The notes: generated from the letters alone by a model not told the origin. A stretch of 64,000 nucleotides of DNA from Dermanyssus gallinae (GCA_003439945.1 QVRM01006805.1:1-64000); one strand, 5' to 3'. Positions 22,042 through 34,900 are shown, numbered from the stretch's first letter. Made by a program: numbers and translations.

Positions 22042-22146
22042 GGTGCAACGGCGGGAATTGAACCCGCGCACCTTTGTGAAGCAATTTGGTGTGTCTCCTC
22101 CGGTCGCAGGGCGCACGCGAATGCACTACGCCATCGGGCTCGACCA
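22042..22146 (-). mobile_element. SINE-B head, copy 1
   Basis: On the minus strand this reads GAGCCCGATGGCGTAGTGCA, then a core containing GCGACCGGAGGAGACACA, and ends with a B-box-like GGTTCAATTCC inside GCGCGGGTTCAATTCCCGC, a perfect stem. Copies at 40641-40728 and 24314-24386 share the same order of words. The head resembles a tRNA with a long variable arm, so a tRNA-derived SINE is the likely nature. The pairing of outer ends is not convincing for a functional tRNA. Confidence 0.6.
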
Positions 22147-23494
22147 GTTAGCGCCCGAACGGCTTTCCTGTTCTTGCTTCATTTGCCTGGTATGAAAAAG
22201 GGTCACGTACTTCTTGAGAGCAAGTCCAGCTTTCAAAATATCCACAGACTTCGATCCGCAGTTTAAATCACTTCTGCTGCAATGTGTGAGGATATGTCTA
22301 GACATTTCTCTCGATACGTTTGCGCACCGCCCACCCCCACGACGTTCGCCTTTTCAGAGAATTGCTCGAGTCTTTCTAGAACCGGACTCTCCAGTAGCTC
22401 ATCAAGACGAAGGCATTCCGGACTGGCAGCTTGTATTCGGCGACTCAGGCCAGACGAGGAAAATAGAGGTAAGCAATTGGCTAGGGATAAAATGCCCTTG
22501 ACGCAAGCCAAGTCAGCCTTGAAGGTGTCCTAGCCACAGGCCTAATGGGCTCGGACCTTTTCGTTTACACAACAGTCGTTGGTTAACGTCCGGTCAATCT
22601 TGACAATCTTGGCACCGTACTGTCAAACCGGAAGTTTAGGACTATATGCAGCCTCCACCTAGGTCTTGAAGTTTTCGCTACTCACCATTATTCTTGTAAC
22701 TTATTGCTTCTGATACGAAAGGTCACCATAAACTGAGTTGCGTTTTGGGAACGTCACAACGTTGTACATGATGTGCTCGTTAGAGCCATCAAATTAGCGG
22801 GCTCTGCCGTGCGTGCCAACACATTTGGGTAGAGAAGAAAATATTAGACCAGAAAATATGACCCTGACCCTTTTGTCTTAATATGAGAGGTTTGGAAACG
22901 CTAATGTACTATAGACACTGGCAACCAACAGCACTTAGTGTGGGACTTTCACCCATTAAAAATCCCAATGCTTTTCAAGCCCTCCACAAAGTTCGGAAAT
23001 GTGTGGCACTACTTCGAGACCGTGGGACGGGGACAAACGATTTATAGAATTCCTGAGTCAGGGCATCACCTGAGAAGTTCATCGCAATAACGCAATAATA
23101 ATTATTGACACTCTCGCCAGAAAGGCATAGAGAACCTGATGTATGTATAAGGATTTAATGTGTACATTTACCGGCTGACTACATTCAGAAACAAAATTCA
23201 TACGAATTGGAAATTATTATTGTTATTTGGCATTATCAGCATACAGCTGTGAGGCTCGAATCGAATGTCGGTTTTATTCCTGCTAGCGAATATTATAATT
23301 AATATATGTTCAAGCCATGTATTCAGTGTAATTAATCATTGCCAGTGGGAACATGACAATTGGGTCCCATGAATCGGGTGACACAACAACAACAATTGGG
23401 CAAACGTGCGCACCTTAACGGGAGATCCACTGTGTAGAGACCAGCCATCTTTGGAGGGTTTTGCCGGACCAAGGCCGCATTGCCCCGTATGATT
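22147..23494. other. Gene-free stretch
   Basis: No supported feature. Confidence 0.45.
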
Positions 23495-23495
23495 G

Positions 23496-23526
<31 letters not shown>

Positions 23527-23527
23527 G
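23495..23527. repeat. (GTT)n microsatellite
   Basis: A GTT repeat of about eleven units. Confidence 0.9.
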
Positions 23528-24287
23528 GGGTTATGATTCATAACGGGCGTCAGAGTCAATCTGGTGATATTCTGTTGGTGAACGGATGCCTTCCTTAGTC
23601 GACGATCGACTGAGCATGCCAGCGGCTTGATAGCCAGCGTTACCCGAAAATGCTTGACGTTGTAATGTAACAATGTGTGGCCGCCGATCAATGTCGCGTT
23701 CGTGTGTGTGTATTTACTGTGTGATGAGAATTAATCAGTTATTGTGACATGAAGGACGGCGTGTATAGGAACCGGGCTTGTTGCAGGGGAACGCACGCCA
23801 ACTGGAGCGTTCGTTACCCTAACTGGCAGTGAGTGCACTGGCTCACAGCCAGCCAGCCAGTCTGCCAAAACATATTCACCGCCTACCCAAGCCTACCCAC
23901 GACCACCGACCGCCATAATGGAAGCGCTTATGGCGATGGTGGTGCAACAGTACACAACAACAACAGACGTCGTCATCACCTCGCCCGACGACGCAGCGTG
24001 ACGTAGTACGGAAGCCGGAACGGAAGCTATGTAGATAGATGGGAGTAGCAGAGGAACGTCACTCATTAAAGTCACTGCTGCACGGTGAATGAGACGACGG
24101 CAGCGAGCGGCGACTGCAGCGGCAGCGACAGCGACTTCAACTTCAACTTCAAACTCCGTCTGCAGCAGCCGCCGCAAGCGTGGTGATCGCCACGCCTACG
24201 TCATTTGCAGTGTGAACGCCGCATTGAGTATTTGTTATTTTTTATAATTATTAACTTTTTTTTATTTAAATTTAAAATGATTAAAAT

Positions 24288-24313
24288 ATTTATTATTATT
24301 ATTATTATTATTA
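24288..24313. repeat. (TTA)n microsatellite bordering a SINE-B copy
   Basis: A TTA run directly followed by the 3' end of the SINE-B copy at 24314. Confidence 0.9.
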
Positions 24314-24386
24314 CCCCAACGCATACACCTTTATTCCGCGTCTTCTCCGGTCGCATGGCGCGTGCAAGTGCAGTACGTCACCTTGG
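24314..24386 (-). mobile_element. SINE-B head, copy 3 (diverged)
   Basis: On the minus strand it keeps the diagnostic word GCGACCGGAGAAGACGCG and the preceding GCACTTGCACGCGCC segment. The B-box has decayed and the left edge is a (TTA)n run. Assigned by word order shared with 22042-22146. Confidence 0.5.
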
Positions 24387-25006
24387 CGGACTCGACACTG
24401 ACGAAAACTACAACAATTACTGCTGCTGCTGCTGCTCCAGCCATTACTTTGACTACTAACTACATCTTCTAGTACAACTAGCTGCTAACGAGTCTGTCAA
24501 GCGTGACAAGCATTTTGCCAACTTAGAGACTTACTTTCAGCCGCAATCGATTATGACTAACTTGGCTCCGTCTCATTAAACGCCTCATTCAGCGTAAGTA
24601 CCATCGCGTGGCCGTCGCGTGTATCCTTTAAGTTATTCGTTTTAGTACTATCATTAGTATTTGAGTTAGGATTATCATTTGAATTGAATCGCAATCGTTG
24701 ACTCGACATACTGCGAGTAGGGAATAGTCATCGTGCAATTATCAGAGCCAGCCGCTCTAACGACTGAATGATGAATTATTATAAAAATATTCTACACTCA
24801 ATATTTACCATGAGCTTTGACGTATGAAATTGCCTACCATGTAACGACTTTGGAGAACCTCATCCTAGTCTGAAGAAAGGCTAAAAAATATGCAAACGCT
24901 ATGGTTGACGTTCGTGATCAAGCGTATATTAGGCAATATTCAGTTGAATTCACCGCTGTTGTCAGCAGCAGATGCCAAGTCGAATATCAGTTCATTAATA
25001 ATCAGA

Positions 25007-25042
<36 letters not shown>

Positions 25043-26921
25043 TATCATTGTTAATATTATTAAGATATTCCGTTATCGCCTTCTTACATGAAGTTTAGTC
25101 TCTCAGAATCAAGCATGCCTAACATTCATTCGTGAATGCCATAGTAACAAATCACATATGCGACTCACACGGAGTAACGATGTCTCCATCTGTATAATCA
25201 TTTTCCAATTTTAGTTTATTTTGTTTCTAATTATTGAATATATTAATGTTTAGTATACTTGATCCAATCTTACAATAAAAACTGTGCCATATAGAGCTTC
25301 TTAGTCTGTCAGTTTCGAGAAGCTGCTTCTGTTTGACAGTGACAGACGTGGCATGACAGTGTTATCTACTGTGGCGATGTGTACGGTATGAATTTTAAAC
25401 CAGCCAACGGCTCCAAAAATCCTAACTGCGAGATAAAAAGTCTTTTTTTCTAAATCCATGCATGGCTTAGCGATTCATACTTTATAATTTAGCTAGCTAA
25501 AATATGCAACATGTCCCATAAAGTAAGTAGCCCACGACAAAAAAAGAAAAAAATTTGCCGTAACTTAGGACATCCAAATAATTTAAGTAGACCGCCGAGC
25601 CAAAATACAAAGGCCCCATAAGTGCCTGGCGACACGTTAGGCAAAAGAACACGAGCGGTTTCAATGGTATATCAACGACTCCAGGTTACAGCGCCCTGCC
25701 TTTACGCTTCGCATGCCCGTAACGCAAATAATCCAAGTTCACTTCTGCACAGACCCCAACAAGCGCAGCGTAAGTAAAGCCGTGAGACGTGCTTATAGGC
25801 GTCAGAACTGGTCGTAGCCCAGAAACAATGAAAAGTGAGGAATCCGCTGGCACTGTTCTCGGTAGACATAACGACATACCATCTAATCCGCTAACGCGGG
25901 TCCTGTAGTTAAGTTCCGCGCAAGCTTCAGCAAGGGCGTGTAAAAACATAAATCGGCGCAAGATTGGCGCTCAACGACAAAGATTAACTCTGCTTACATC
26001 AGTTAGCCCCATCACATGTTACTAGTTGGCACCAGATCGAGAGTGTCGTTAGTGAACCTTCAACAAGTAATTTGCCATTTGTTTCTGTAAGACATAGAGC
26101 TTATCCATAATGGCATGAGGCAAACAACTAAAGGTAAGACTGGACCAAACGCTATACTCTGTGCGCCGGCAAGTGTCCTCATGGTGCACCGCTCAAGGTT
26201 AGACTAAATGGCCATGATGCTGTTAAGTTAGCCTAATAAAGCTGTGCGGTTGTTGATAAACATATTTCTACTCTATACAACATCTTTCTACTTAGTTTGC
26301 ACTTTTTTGCACCAAAGTTTCTGACATATGACTCTATCTAATTCACCTATTTCGGCCTGGTCACAAGACAAGGGGCAAACCAGAATTACATCAATCTTAA
26401 GTACCCCTTATGTAATTAAATGACGTAATATAGAAAGCTAAACTCCGAGAATACCGTTTTTGTGGTCATCAGCCTTTTTGCTTATAACGTCAACATTACC
26501 TAGAGCCTATTTTAAATCTGGAAGTTCATATACACCGTTGTGTCTCAGAATTTGAAATTGTATATAATAGTATTTTTTGCATCTTATTTATTAAGATTTG
26601 TTGTATCTATCTTATTCCTAGGAATCCTAAGAATTCCGCGGAAGGATGGAACAAAATTATTTTCTAAAAAGTTTCGAATATTTCCTTATTAATCAAGACA
26701 GCGCACCACAAGAGCAACTGGGCAAAACCCCAATACACAGCAATGATTCTCGCTGCTCCAGCAGCAAATGGCGCCGAGAAGTAACATGCCTTAGCCTCAC
26801 GTTGGCATTGTACTGAGTCCAGCTGCGTTCCGCATTGCGGCCGCCTTAGACGAGGCCCCCTTCCAAGCCAGCTCGTCTGCACCGAATGCAAAGTAAACAG
26901 TAGCTGTTTATGCCTATTAAG
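24387..26921. other. Gene-free stretch
   Basis: One (TTA)n run at about 25010-25042. No coding or RNA feature supported. Confidence 0.5.
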
Positions 26922-26968
26922 CTAGGTGTAGACTACGGGGAGCCTCGTTCCCCGTAGTCTACACCTAG
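26922..26968. repeat. Perfect 20 bp inverted repeat, 7-nt loop
   Basis: CTAGGTGTAGACTACGGGGA (26922-26941) is followed by GCCTCGT and its exact reverse complement (26949-26968). It is a perfect stem in otherwise ordinary sequence. No element or gene is recognisable around it. Confidence 0.9.
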
Positions 26969-27620
26969 AGATAAATCGTCTACCGTGCAACGGGCCATCA
27001 GCAAGGCTGATTATACTATATCCATTCTGGACTGATGACTAATACAACAACAGCAGATCTGGGCAGTATGCCACCCTGGCGGAATGACATGCATTTTCTT
27101 AGAAGTGACTCGCTTAAGGGCTTCCGCTCACTTGTCCTTGAAAAGCTACTCGTCCGATAGCTACTCTATGAAACGAGCAAAGTATAACTATAGAACTACA
27201 TGTATTTCCGTTCGGTTCGTTAGTACCGGACGTCATACAATTGCTATCGACTATACTGCGTTAAACACATGCTTCTACTCACCTAGGGTATCTGGACAAC
27301 GGTGGTTTTCGTAATGGTCATGTTTCTACATATAGCTGGCTGACAGCAACTAAGTTTTCTTTTAAGAGGTACCTCGACCACGGAATACAATCGTCCGCGT
27401 ACTGCAACAGGAGCCACTAGATAAACTACCGGCGGAAGCCGAAATGTGGAGCCTAGTATTTTACCAAAAAGTTCTCGCAATAAGTTCTGACCAGTTCGCC
27501 TCACAGCAAAACCTACAAAGGACCTCTGATACGGCCGGTTGCCACGAGACACATTTATCGCTGGTTGCGGTGAGTGGAATGTTCCCTCTAAAATAGGATC
27601 AGTAACTTGAGACGTGCCAA
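26969..27620. other. Gene-free stretch
   Basis: A 121-codon minus-strand frame at 27283-27648 has no recognisable motif. I see nothing else. Confidence 0.4.
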
Positions 27621-27888
27621 TTTCTATAGTGTGTATACACAGAAACATCCGTATGTGTTAGCAGTTGTAAAACGGTGTTAACTAGAAAACATGCCTATGA
27701 TTAGAGTATTGCAGTCAGATTTGCTTCACAATCTTTATCTTTCAAATGTGCTTGTTGCAATTGCTCCCAATCATTGATTGCCTTTATTTGACAGTGTCAG
27801 CTAGACACATTTCCCTCGTATAAGTGCTTTCGGGTAGCCAAATTCGGACAGCTGATCTTCGACCTAACAGTGGCGCCGACACCCACGG
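27620..27888 (+). other. Possible 5' end of an LTR retrotransposon (LTR end plus primer-binding site)
   Basis: At 27871 the string TGGCGCCGACACCCACGG follows CCTAACAG. Many gypsy- and BEL-type elements have a TGGCGCC-type primer-binding site just after a left LTR ending in CA. TATAAG occurs about 50 bp upstream. The open frame from 27889 to 28290 has no recognisable gag motif, and no second LTR was seen. Weak call. Confidence 0.2.
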
Positions 27889-28290
27889 TTGTTGCCGGTC
27901 GTACCTTACAAGATCAAGAAGCCACCACCAGGTCTAACCTGCGTGTTTTGTGGCACGGGCGACTATGTGCGTTGCCTGCGATACGAGGAGACAAGCCTTG
28001 AGAACGAGAGCACCGTCACGAACACGTTTGAGGACCAGAAAATGTGGCAAACTATTTTGCACTGTTGCTTTCGTAGGGGAGGTCCTGCTGAACAGACTTC
28101 ATTGAGGATTCGGACTAGGCAACGTCTGAGGACCAGCGAGCTACACGCTAGACACAAAACTCTCTCGGGTCGCCAAAGTAATCCTAGGGCGGTCGTGAGC
28201 AAGATTGTCTGGTGGAATTACGTACAGGTGGAAGCCTTTTTACCAAGCCGGAGAACATCGACAACACGGGTGGAAATTCGGAGCAAGTAA

Positions 28291-29276
28291 ACTGAGCAAT
28301 ATGATAATAAATGTATTGATACTACTAGGCCAGCCCAAATATTTTCTAGATACTAAACAATATGAATAAAAAAGCTTGCGAAAAAAGCACGCATTTTCTG
28401 GGGGTCCTTCCTAAGGACGTGTACGCAAAATGTTCAAATGCAACAATGAATACCGCATGCTGGAACGACGTTAAAACAAAAATCTACAGACCCAAAAATG
28501 TCCACTTGCACCACTCAGATCTAACATAATTAAGTGTGGGTCGAATGCCACCATTGGGCAAATGTTGACGATTGGCCAGCTTCGTGTCATGCGTACGGTG
28601 CCACATTTCCACTGAGTCTAACAAACGAGGTTTTAGACGCAAATTAAAATAATGGCGACTGTTCTTATAGAGACCATCACCTTCAGAACCACCAGATCAA
28701 GCATTGATAACTCGAAAATAGTTTTTGGACTGTGCCATACAACTTGAAGGTTACATGTAATGTCTGCTGATACAGCGACAATGCGTGTTTCAGAATTTAC
28801 TTGCTTCATATTTTATTGCTTCCATTTGAGCCCGCTCTCCCTCCCCCCCCGCGTTTGTACAATGACAAAAAAGAGACCATAGCCGTCACTGCAAGCAACA
28901 CCAGTATGTAGTGTTGAACAAGACTTGTCGAACAGCTTAAAACATGCAATGTAAACTGAGCAACATGATTGCTTAAGAAAAAGCGGTAGTTAACCGCTAC
29001 AACGAATAGTCGAAACAGAGCAAGTGCTTAACACAAAAACAGACATGCTGTAGGAAGTAACGCCGTCTATGCTATTGTGCATAGGCACGCACTTGGCTTT
29101 AGACAGAACAGAAAAAAAAACTAACTTATGGGCTACAACACACACATACGGAGACAAACGTTTATATACTTAAGCATGTAAGCGTAATGAGAAGTAAATT
29201 ATGCCGGATATTTGTCGAATACTAGTTAATGATTTGGATATCAGATTGTCGGAGACTGCCCAAACGTTTTCAGTAG
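28291..29276. other. Gene-free stretch
   Basis: No supported feature. A C-rich run lies near 28840-28851. Confidence 0.45.

Positions 29277-29305
<29 letters not shown>
29277..29305. repeat. (TA)n microsatellite
   Basis: An uninterrupted TA run of about 14 units. Confidence 0.92.
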
Positions 29306-29309
<4 letters not shown>

Positions 29310-31013
29310 TGTACACATCAGGTCAACTTTTAAATTTGTACAGCTTGCATCACTGTGTGTGTGTACAAATGAGTAACTGCAAGAAACGCACAATTACAAG
29401 CATTAGCTGAGCCAAGACAAACAAAAAGTTGGACAGTTAAAGTAAACTTCTTCCCAACTTACCGCCACCGAAAAGCCCTACGCTGCTTGGCAAGTTATGC
29501 GCGGCCAGATTCGGCACAATTGCGTATCCGTCTCTTTTGACACTCACCGAACATTGGAATGCCGCGACTTTTAAGCTGATACAAACAATATATCATCAGA
29601 TATAAAAACTGATCATACAAACTATTGTCGTTGTTTGTCGGTCGGTATAGTACATACTTTCGGAACTTTTGGAACTTTTACTACACACGAGCCGGAACGA
29701 ATCGGAACTTCGGTATTCTGCTCGGTGGGAGAGCAGGACAACAGAATGCAATAGGTTAGCATCGTCGTAGTCACTTACTCGGTACTCAAGAAGCTCCCTT
29801 GAGAAGGCAGGTTGTAGGTCCTGACCATACTCCTGGCCGATTCTCGCCCGTCATCGTCATTCTACAATTCATCGTTGATTCATTGCATCGCGCACATTGG
29901 CATCGGTCAAACGCACTGGCTCGACAACACCAGACTCCGTCACCCAGATCCACTTTCTCGACTATATATCACAGCATACTGCTGCTGATTCTGCTGATTC
30001 TGCTGTTGTTCGATGAACACAGATATGCATGACCACGACACGAACATCAACAACATTCAGACACATTTGTGTCTGCTGGGAGGGATCGATTGCTGGTCTA
30101 TGTTGTGCACAACTTCTCGTATATGGTTGTTTGACTTAGTGGAATATTTTGCGCCACCTTGTCCCGTCTTCCATAACCAACGACGATCGATATACTCAAC
30201 GTTCAGCGGCGCAATTTCGGCAAACCACGACAATCGGTGACGTCCAAACCGCGCTCGCTCTGTACGTCCACACTCCGGAAACCCACATTTGCCTATGTAA
30301 GTCACTACGGGTGACGTAAGGTCCGGAGGCAGCGCACACCCATTGCCACGACCTACAGTCAACGAAAGTCCACTTCGTACAACTTCGAAGGTCTGTCACG
30401 ATAGCGCATATTCCGTCGACCGTTCCCTATTCACGGATTCACGTATCCATCTTCTCTTCAATCGGAGTCGAGCGTCGTCACGAATCGAAGCTGTCAGTTT
30501 TCATATAGTGTGCTTTATGACACATGAGCTTTATGACACATGTATGACACATGAGCACGACTAAAGGTCGATATTCAAACGATGTCAACCATGCAAACCA
30601 ACGGCAAATGTAAACAAATGCAACACGGTGCCGGCAGTCTTTAGCCACAATGGTTCGAGTCTTTGTCACACTTGTCTCGCTTGGGAGTGAAGATTACTGT
30701 GCGAAGACTACTCACTCTCAACGCGATTGATGTTTGCCGCCAGGTGATGATGCACCGGTGTGGCGATTGTGTACGGTGTGTATATATTTATATATATTTA
30801 TATAGCGTGTACGGCGAACGACACTGGAGTTTGGTGGTTGAACGCGCATGTACATTAATGCCGGTCTTCATTTCACTGTCGTGCAGTTCGAAGTTTCATC
30901 GAAGTCGAACGAGTCATTTTGCAGCATTCACCGCATCGACGCATCGACGAGATTAGTCGACGGTCATTTATTAGTCGATTAGCCACATATGGCCACACAC
31001 CTCATCATAAGAG
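29306..31013. other. Gene-free stretch
   Basis: Short direct repeats occur: CGGAAC/TTTTGGAAC words near 29660-29712 and TATGACACATG three times near 30517-30552. No gene supported. Confidence 0.45.
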
Positions 31014-31275
31014 ATGATGTTGTTGTTGTTGTTGTTGTTGCTGTTGTTATTGTTGTCGTGTACGCAATGTTGTTGTTGCTGTTGTTATTGTCGTGTACGC
31101 AATGTTGTTGTTGTTGATGTGGCTCTTGGAGGTGCAGCCGCTGCTGCAGCTGCTGTTGTTGCTTCAGCTGTTGTCTTCGTGTCTTTCTCGAGCGTTCATC
31201 CGCGCACAGCCGAGAACGACAAGTGACGCATCCTCACGTCAGCGTCGCCACAACAACAACAACAACAACAGCAAC
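31014..31275. repeat. GTT/GCT then CAA trinucleotide tracts
   Basis: Two GTT-rich blocks (31014-31050 and 31060-31115) share the flanking word TCGTGTACGCAATGTTGTTG, a local duplication. An (ACA)n run follows at about 31250-31272. Confidence 0.8.
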
Positions 31276-31544
31276 CCTCGTCATAGCGAACGTAGAGAGA
31301 AGAGGCAAATACACGTGCTGGCCTGGATGGATGGCTGGCAGACTCGCTCCGACGCTGTAACCGCGGTACCGCCGGTTACAGCGGAGGTTACTGCCGGTGG
31401 CAGCGTCGCCGCGAGACAAAACCCAATCACATTCACAAATGAGGCAACACTTGAACACACACACAACAACGTCACGTTTGTTGTGTTCGATTTTGCAGCG
31501 GTGTTCTCTGATTTGAGTCGTTGACCTGTCGTGGTTTGTTAACT

Positions 31545-31690
31545 ACATTGCCAGTTGGCTGGTGGTAACTAGTTGGCTGGTGGTAACTAGTTGGTTGGTA
31601 ACTAAATAGTTGGCTGGTGGACACTACTGATGATGCTGGTGGTGGTGGTTGTGGTGGTTATGCTTGTGGTGGTGATGGAAGTGACAGTGA
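31545..31690. repeat. Short tandem repeats, TTGGCTGGTGG unit and GGT tract
   Basis: An 18 bp unit (TAGTTGGCTGGTGGTAAC-like) occurs three to four times at about 31552-31622. GGT/GAT-rich sequence follows. Confidence 0.65.
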
Positions 31691-31904
31691 TTGTCGAAGA
31701 AGTTGGTCAGTCACCGGTGTCACCGGTGAGACTGGCAGTTAACAGCAGCATCAGGAATACAGCAGTCAGCCACTCAGTGATCAGTGCGACTAACCAGTAG
31801 CAGCAGCAGTCTTAACTGAACAACTGCAAACGCCTCCTGTGTTTCGTTCTGGCCTGAGAGATCAGACAATACGCTCTTCACGCTTCTGAGCCGTGACGCC
31901 AGGC

Positions 31905-32330
31905 TATGCTGCTTCTGCTGTTGCCTCGGCTGCTGTTGTTGTTACTGTTGTTATTATTGCTGTTGTTGTTGTTGTTGTTCTTGTTGCTGTTGTTGGTCAC
32001 TTCGCCGCCGGTCTGTCAGTCAATCCGAAGCTCTAGAGAGGAAAATTCGTCGCAAGGAAGTGAAGATGAGCCAGCTCCAGATATTGTCGTCGACGTCATC
32101 TTCTGGACTTCTTCCGACTTTCTGGCCCTGCCGAACTTCCCTGCCTACGGCTGGTTAACGTCTCGTTGCCACCCTGTCGTCGTTGTCGCAGCGGTGTTAT
32201 CGTTGTTATTGTTGTTTTTGTTGTTGTTGTTGTTGTCACGTTGTTGGTTGTTCGGCAGTTGGTTAACGTGTTTGTTGTTCGGCAGTTGGTTAACGCGCGA
32301 TGGTAATGGTGGTGGTGGTGGTGGTGGTAC
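31905..32330. repeat. GTT/CTG trinucleotide tracts
   Basis: CTG/TTG-rich blocks at 31905-31995 and 32170-32245, then a GGT run at about 32300-32330. The word TCGGCAGTTGGTTAACG is duplicated at about 32252 and 32280. The plus-strand poly-Leu frame across it is probably not a protein. Confidence 0.8.
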
Positions 32331-32789
32331 TGTTAGCAGGTCGTTGATGGTCGTAGGACCGCGTCGTCGATGCCGATGTCGATGATGTTTATGTTGATGT
32401 CGATGCTGATGACGTTGGTGGTGGCAATGGTGGTGATGAAGTCGGGTTTTGTCGTTGTTCGTCGTCGATCACTGCTCGAAGCCTCTGTGCTTGTTTGCTA
32501 GCTTTCTCGTCGTTCGTTACCTCAGTGGTCGGTTGGTCGCTCGGTCGGCGGGCGGGCGCGCTACGACGCTGGTGCGTTTGGCCGACCGGTTCTCCTCCCG
32601 AAGACGAGGTGGAGGAACTCGACAACGAGCGGCCTGCGCAGCATTCTTAGCCTAGCGGGTGGACGCAGCGCATAGACGATGACGACGACGACACTATACA
32701 ATCATAGTAGTTGTTAGTCTGGTGATGGTTGTGGTGGCCGCAGTGGCAGTCTGTGAGTCAGTGACTTGCCTCAGTCAGCCAGAAGTCTC

Positions 32790-32955
32790 CGTGTCTCTCT
32801 CTCTCTCTCTCGTTCTGTCTGTCGGGTTGTCTGATTGCCTGTCTCTCTGTGTGTGTATGTGTCTATCCGACTATTCATCCGTACATCCGATCGTCCGTCC
32901 AATCGACCATCGTCAGTTTGACCGTCCAGAGAGAGAGAGAGAGAGAGAGAGACAG
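32790..32955. repeat. CT and GA microsatellites
   Basis: (CT)n at about 32796-32811 and (GA)n at about 32928-32952, with pyrimidine-rich sequence between. Confidence 0.85.
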
Positions 32956-33119
32956 GCGGACACCGTCTCAGGTTCAGTCGGGTGGAGGTTTGGAGAAGAA
33001 GCTTTGCAGTGAGTGAATGGGTCGTTGGTCGTTTTCGATTGTTCGATCTCGTCAGCTGTCTGATCGACTAACGGGGCACGCATAGTCTGGGCAGCCCACC
33101 AGCTGAGCGTGCTTGTTAT

Positions 33120-33640
33120 CAGTCAGTCAATTAATTGAACAGTCAGTCAGTCAGTCCAGTCAGCCAGTCGGTCAATTTAGCAGTCCGTCAGTCAGTGAGT
33201 CAATTCAACAGTCTGTCACCCAGCTCATTCAGCAGTACGTCCGTCAGTGAGTTTCAATTCAACCGTTTGCCTTCATTGAACTCAACTGCCAGCGGTCAGT
33301 CAATTCAACAGTCCGTCAGTCCGTCACTCAGTCAGTAAATTCAACTGTGGGTCAGTCAGTAAATTCAACTGTGAGTCAGTCAGTCAGTTCAACTGTGAGT
33401 CAGACAGTCAATTCAAGTGAGGGTCAGTCAGTAAATTCCACTGTGGGTCAGTCAGTAAACTCAACTGTGGGACGGTCAGTCAATTCAACAGTCCGTCAGT
33501 CAGTCAATTCAACTGTCGGTCAGTCAGTCAATTCAACTGTCGGTCAGTCAGTCAATTCAACTGTCGGTCAGTCAGTCAATTCAACTGTCGGTCAGTCAGT
33601 TAGTCCGTCAATTCAACTGCCGGCCGCCGGATCAACAGCA
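33120..33640. repeat. Minisatellite 1, 24 bp unit
   Basis: The unit is GTCAGTCAGTCAATTCAACT plus four bases (24 bp). It is regular over 33340-33610 with about a dozen copies and more degenerate upstream to about 33120. Because 24 is a multiple of three, a frame stays open across it (33347-33655, an 8-residue QSVNSTVG repeat). That could be coincidental. Confidence 0.9.
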
Positions 33641-34139
33641 GTAGTAGTAAAGTAGATCGACGAACAGCCGATGCCCTGATGATCACCTGCCCGAACAGCA
33701 ACAGCAGTAAGAAGCAGTCGCCGCGCGCGAGATATTGTTGTCGTCGTCGTCGTCAGCGTCGTCTTGTTTCTCTCCTCGCCACACACCGTCCGGCGTCACC
33801 GTGTCGGCGTGGTCGTCAGATGGTGAGGCTGCGCCTGCGTCTGCGGCAACGCCGGTGGTTATAGCCGCACCAGCGGCATTTCTTGTCGATGAACAGCTAA
33901 CTAACTAACTAACTGAGCTGCAGCTTGCTGGCTGGCTGGCTGCCTCCTTTCTGCCCTCTTGACTACCTATCGACCGACCGACCAACCTACCTATCTATCT
34001 GTCTGCCAGCCTGCTTGTCTGCCCCGCAGTCTGACCGCACGCAGAGAGAAGAACCCACACACTAGTATGGCCGGTCGGCGGCTGCTGCTGCTGCTGCTAC
34101 TACGATGGTTGCCAATTGTTACAGTAGCGACCGGCCACT

Positions 34140-34900
34140 CCGCGCTTCCGTTTCTGTTGTTGCTGCTGCTGCTGCGGCTGTTGCTGGCGCAACTACTCCT
34201 CAAGAACCTGCCACTATGGCAACCGCCGCCGCCGCTGCTGCTGCTGCTGCTCAAGAACTCGCCACAACACTACAACCGTTGCCGTGGCCGCTGTTGTTGC
34301 CGCCGCCGCTGCTGTTCAAGAACTTGCCAATACGGCAACCGTTGCCGTGGCCGCTGTTGCAGTCGCCGCTGCTGCTGCCGCTGCTGTTCAAGAACTCGCC
34401 ACTACGGCAACCGTTGCCGTGGCCGCTGTTGCCGCCGCCGCCGCCGCCACTGCTGTTCAAGAACTCGCCACTGCTGTTCAAGAACTCGCCACTACAGCAA
34501 CCGTTGCCGTGGCCGCTGTTGCCGCTGCTGTTCAAGAACTCGCCACGACACGGCAACCGTTGTCGTCGTCGTCGTCGTCGCCGCCGCCGCCGTTGCAGAG
34601 ACCGCTCGTGCTGTTCAAGAACTCTTGCCACGAACTCAACCGTTGCCACAGCTGCTGTTCAAGATCCTGCCATGACGGCAACCGTTGTCGCGCCACCGCC
34701 GCTGCGACCGCTGCTCAAAAACTTGCCACTACGGCAACCGTTGCCCTCGCTGCCAGCGCCGCTTCTGTTCAAGAACTCGCCACTATGGCAACCGTTGCTG
34801 ATGCTGCTGATGCTTCTGCACAAGAACCTCGCACTACGACAACCGTTGCCGATGCTGCTGTTCAAGAACTCGCCATTAGGTCAAAAACCACCACCACCGT
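34140..34900. repeat. Minisatellite 2, CAAGAACTCGCCACTACGGC unit with variable spacers
   Basis: Thirteen copies of a core resembling CAAGAACTCGCCACTACGGC, nearly all followed by AACCGTTGCC-type sequence. Cores begin near 34200, 34250, 34317, 34389, 34459, 34480, 34533, 34617, 34659, 34717, 34770, 34820 and 34864. Spacing varies from about 21 to 84 bp because of CTG/CCG-rich spacers of different length. Long frames are open on both strands (Ala/Val/Gln-type and Leu/Pro-type on plus, Ser/Gly/Asn-type on minus), so none can be preferred. Confidence 0.88.

Noticed and set aside
31906..32385. Poly-Leu frame that resembles a signal peptide followed by a secreted protein
   Set aside because: The Leu run is a CTG/TTG microsatellite and the remainder has no recognisable domain.
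33120..33640. CRISPR-like array in the 24 bp repeats
   Set aside because: Units are directly tandem with no unique spacers and the context is animal DNA; this is a minisatellite.
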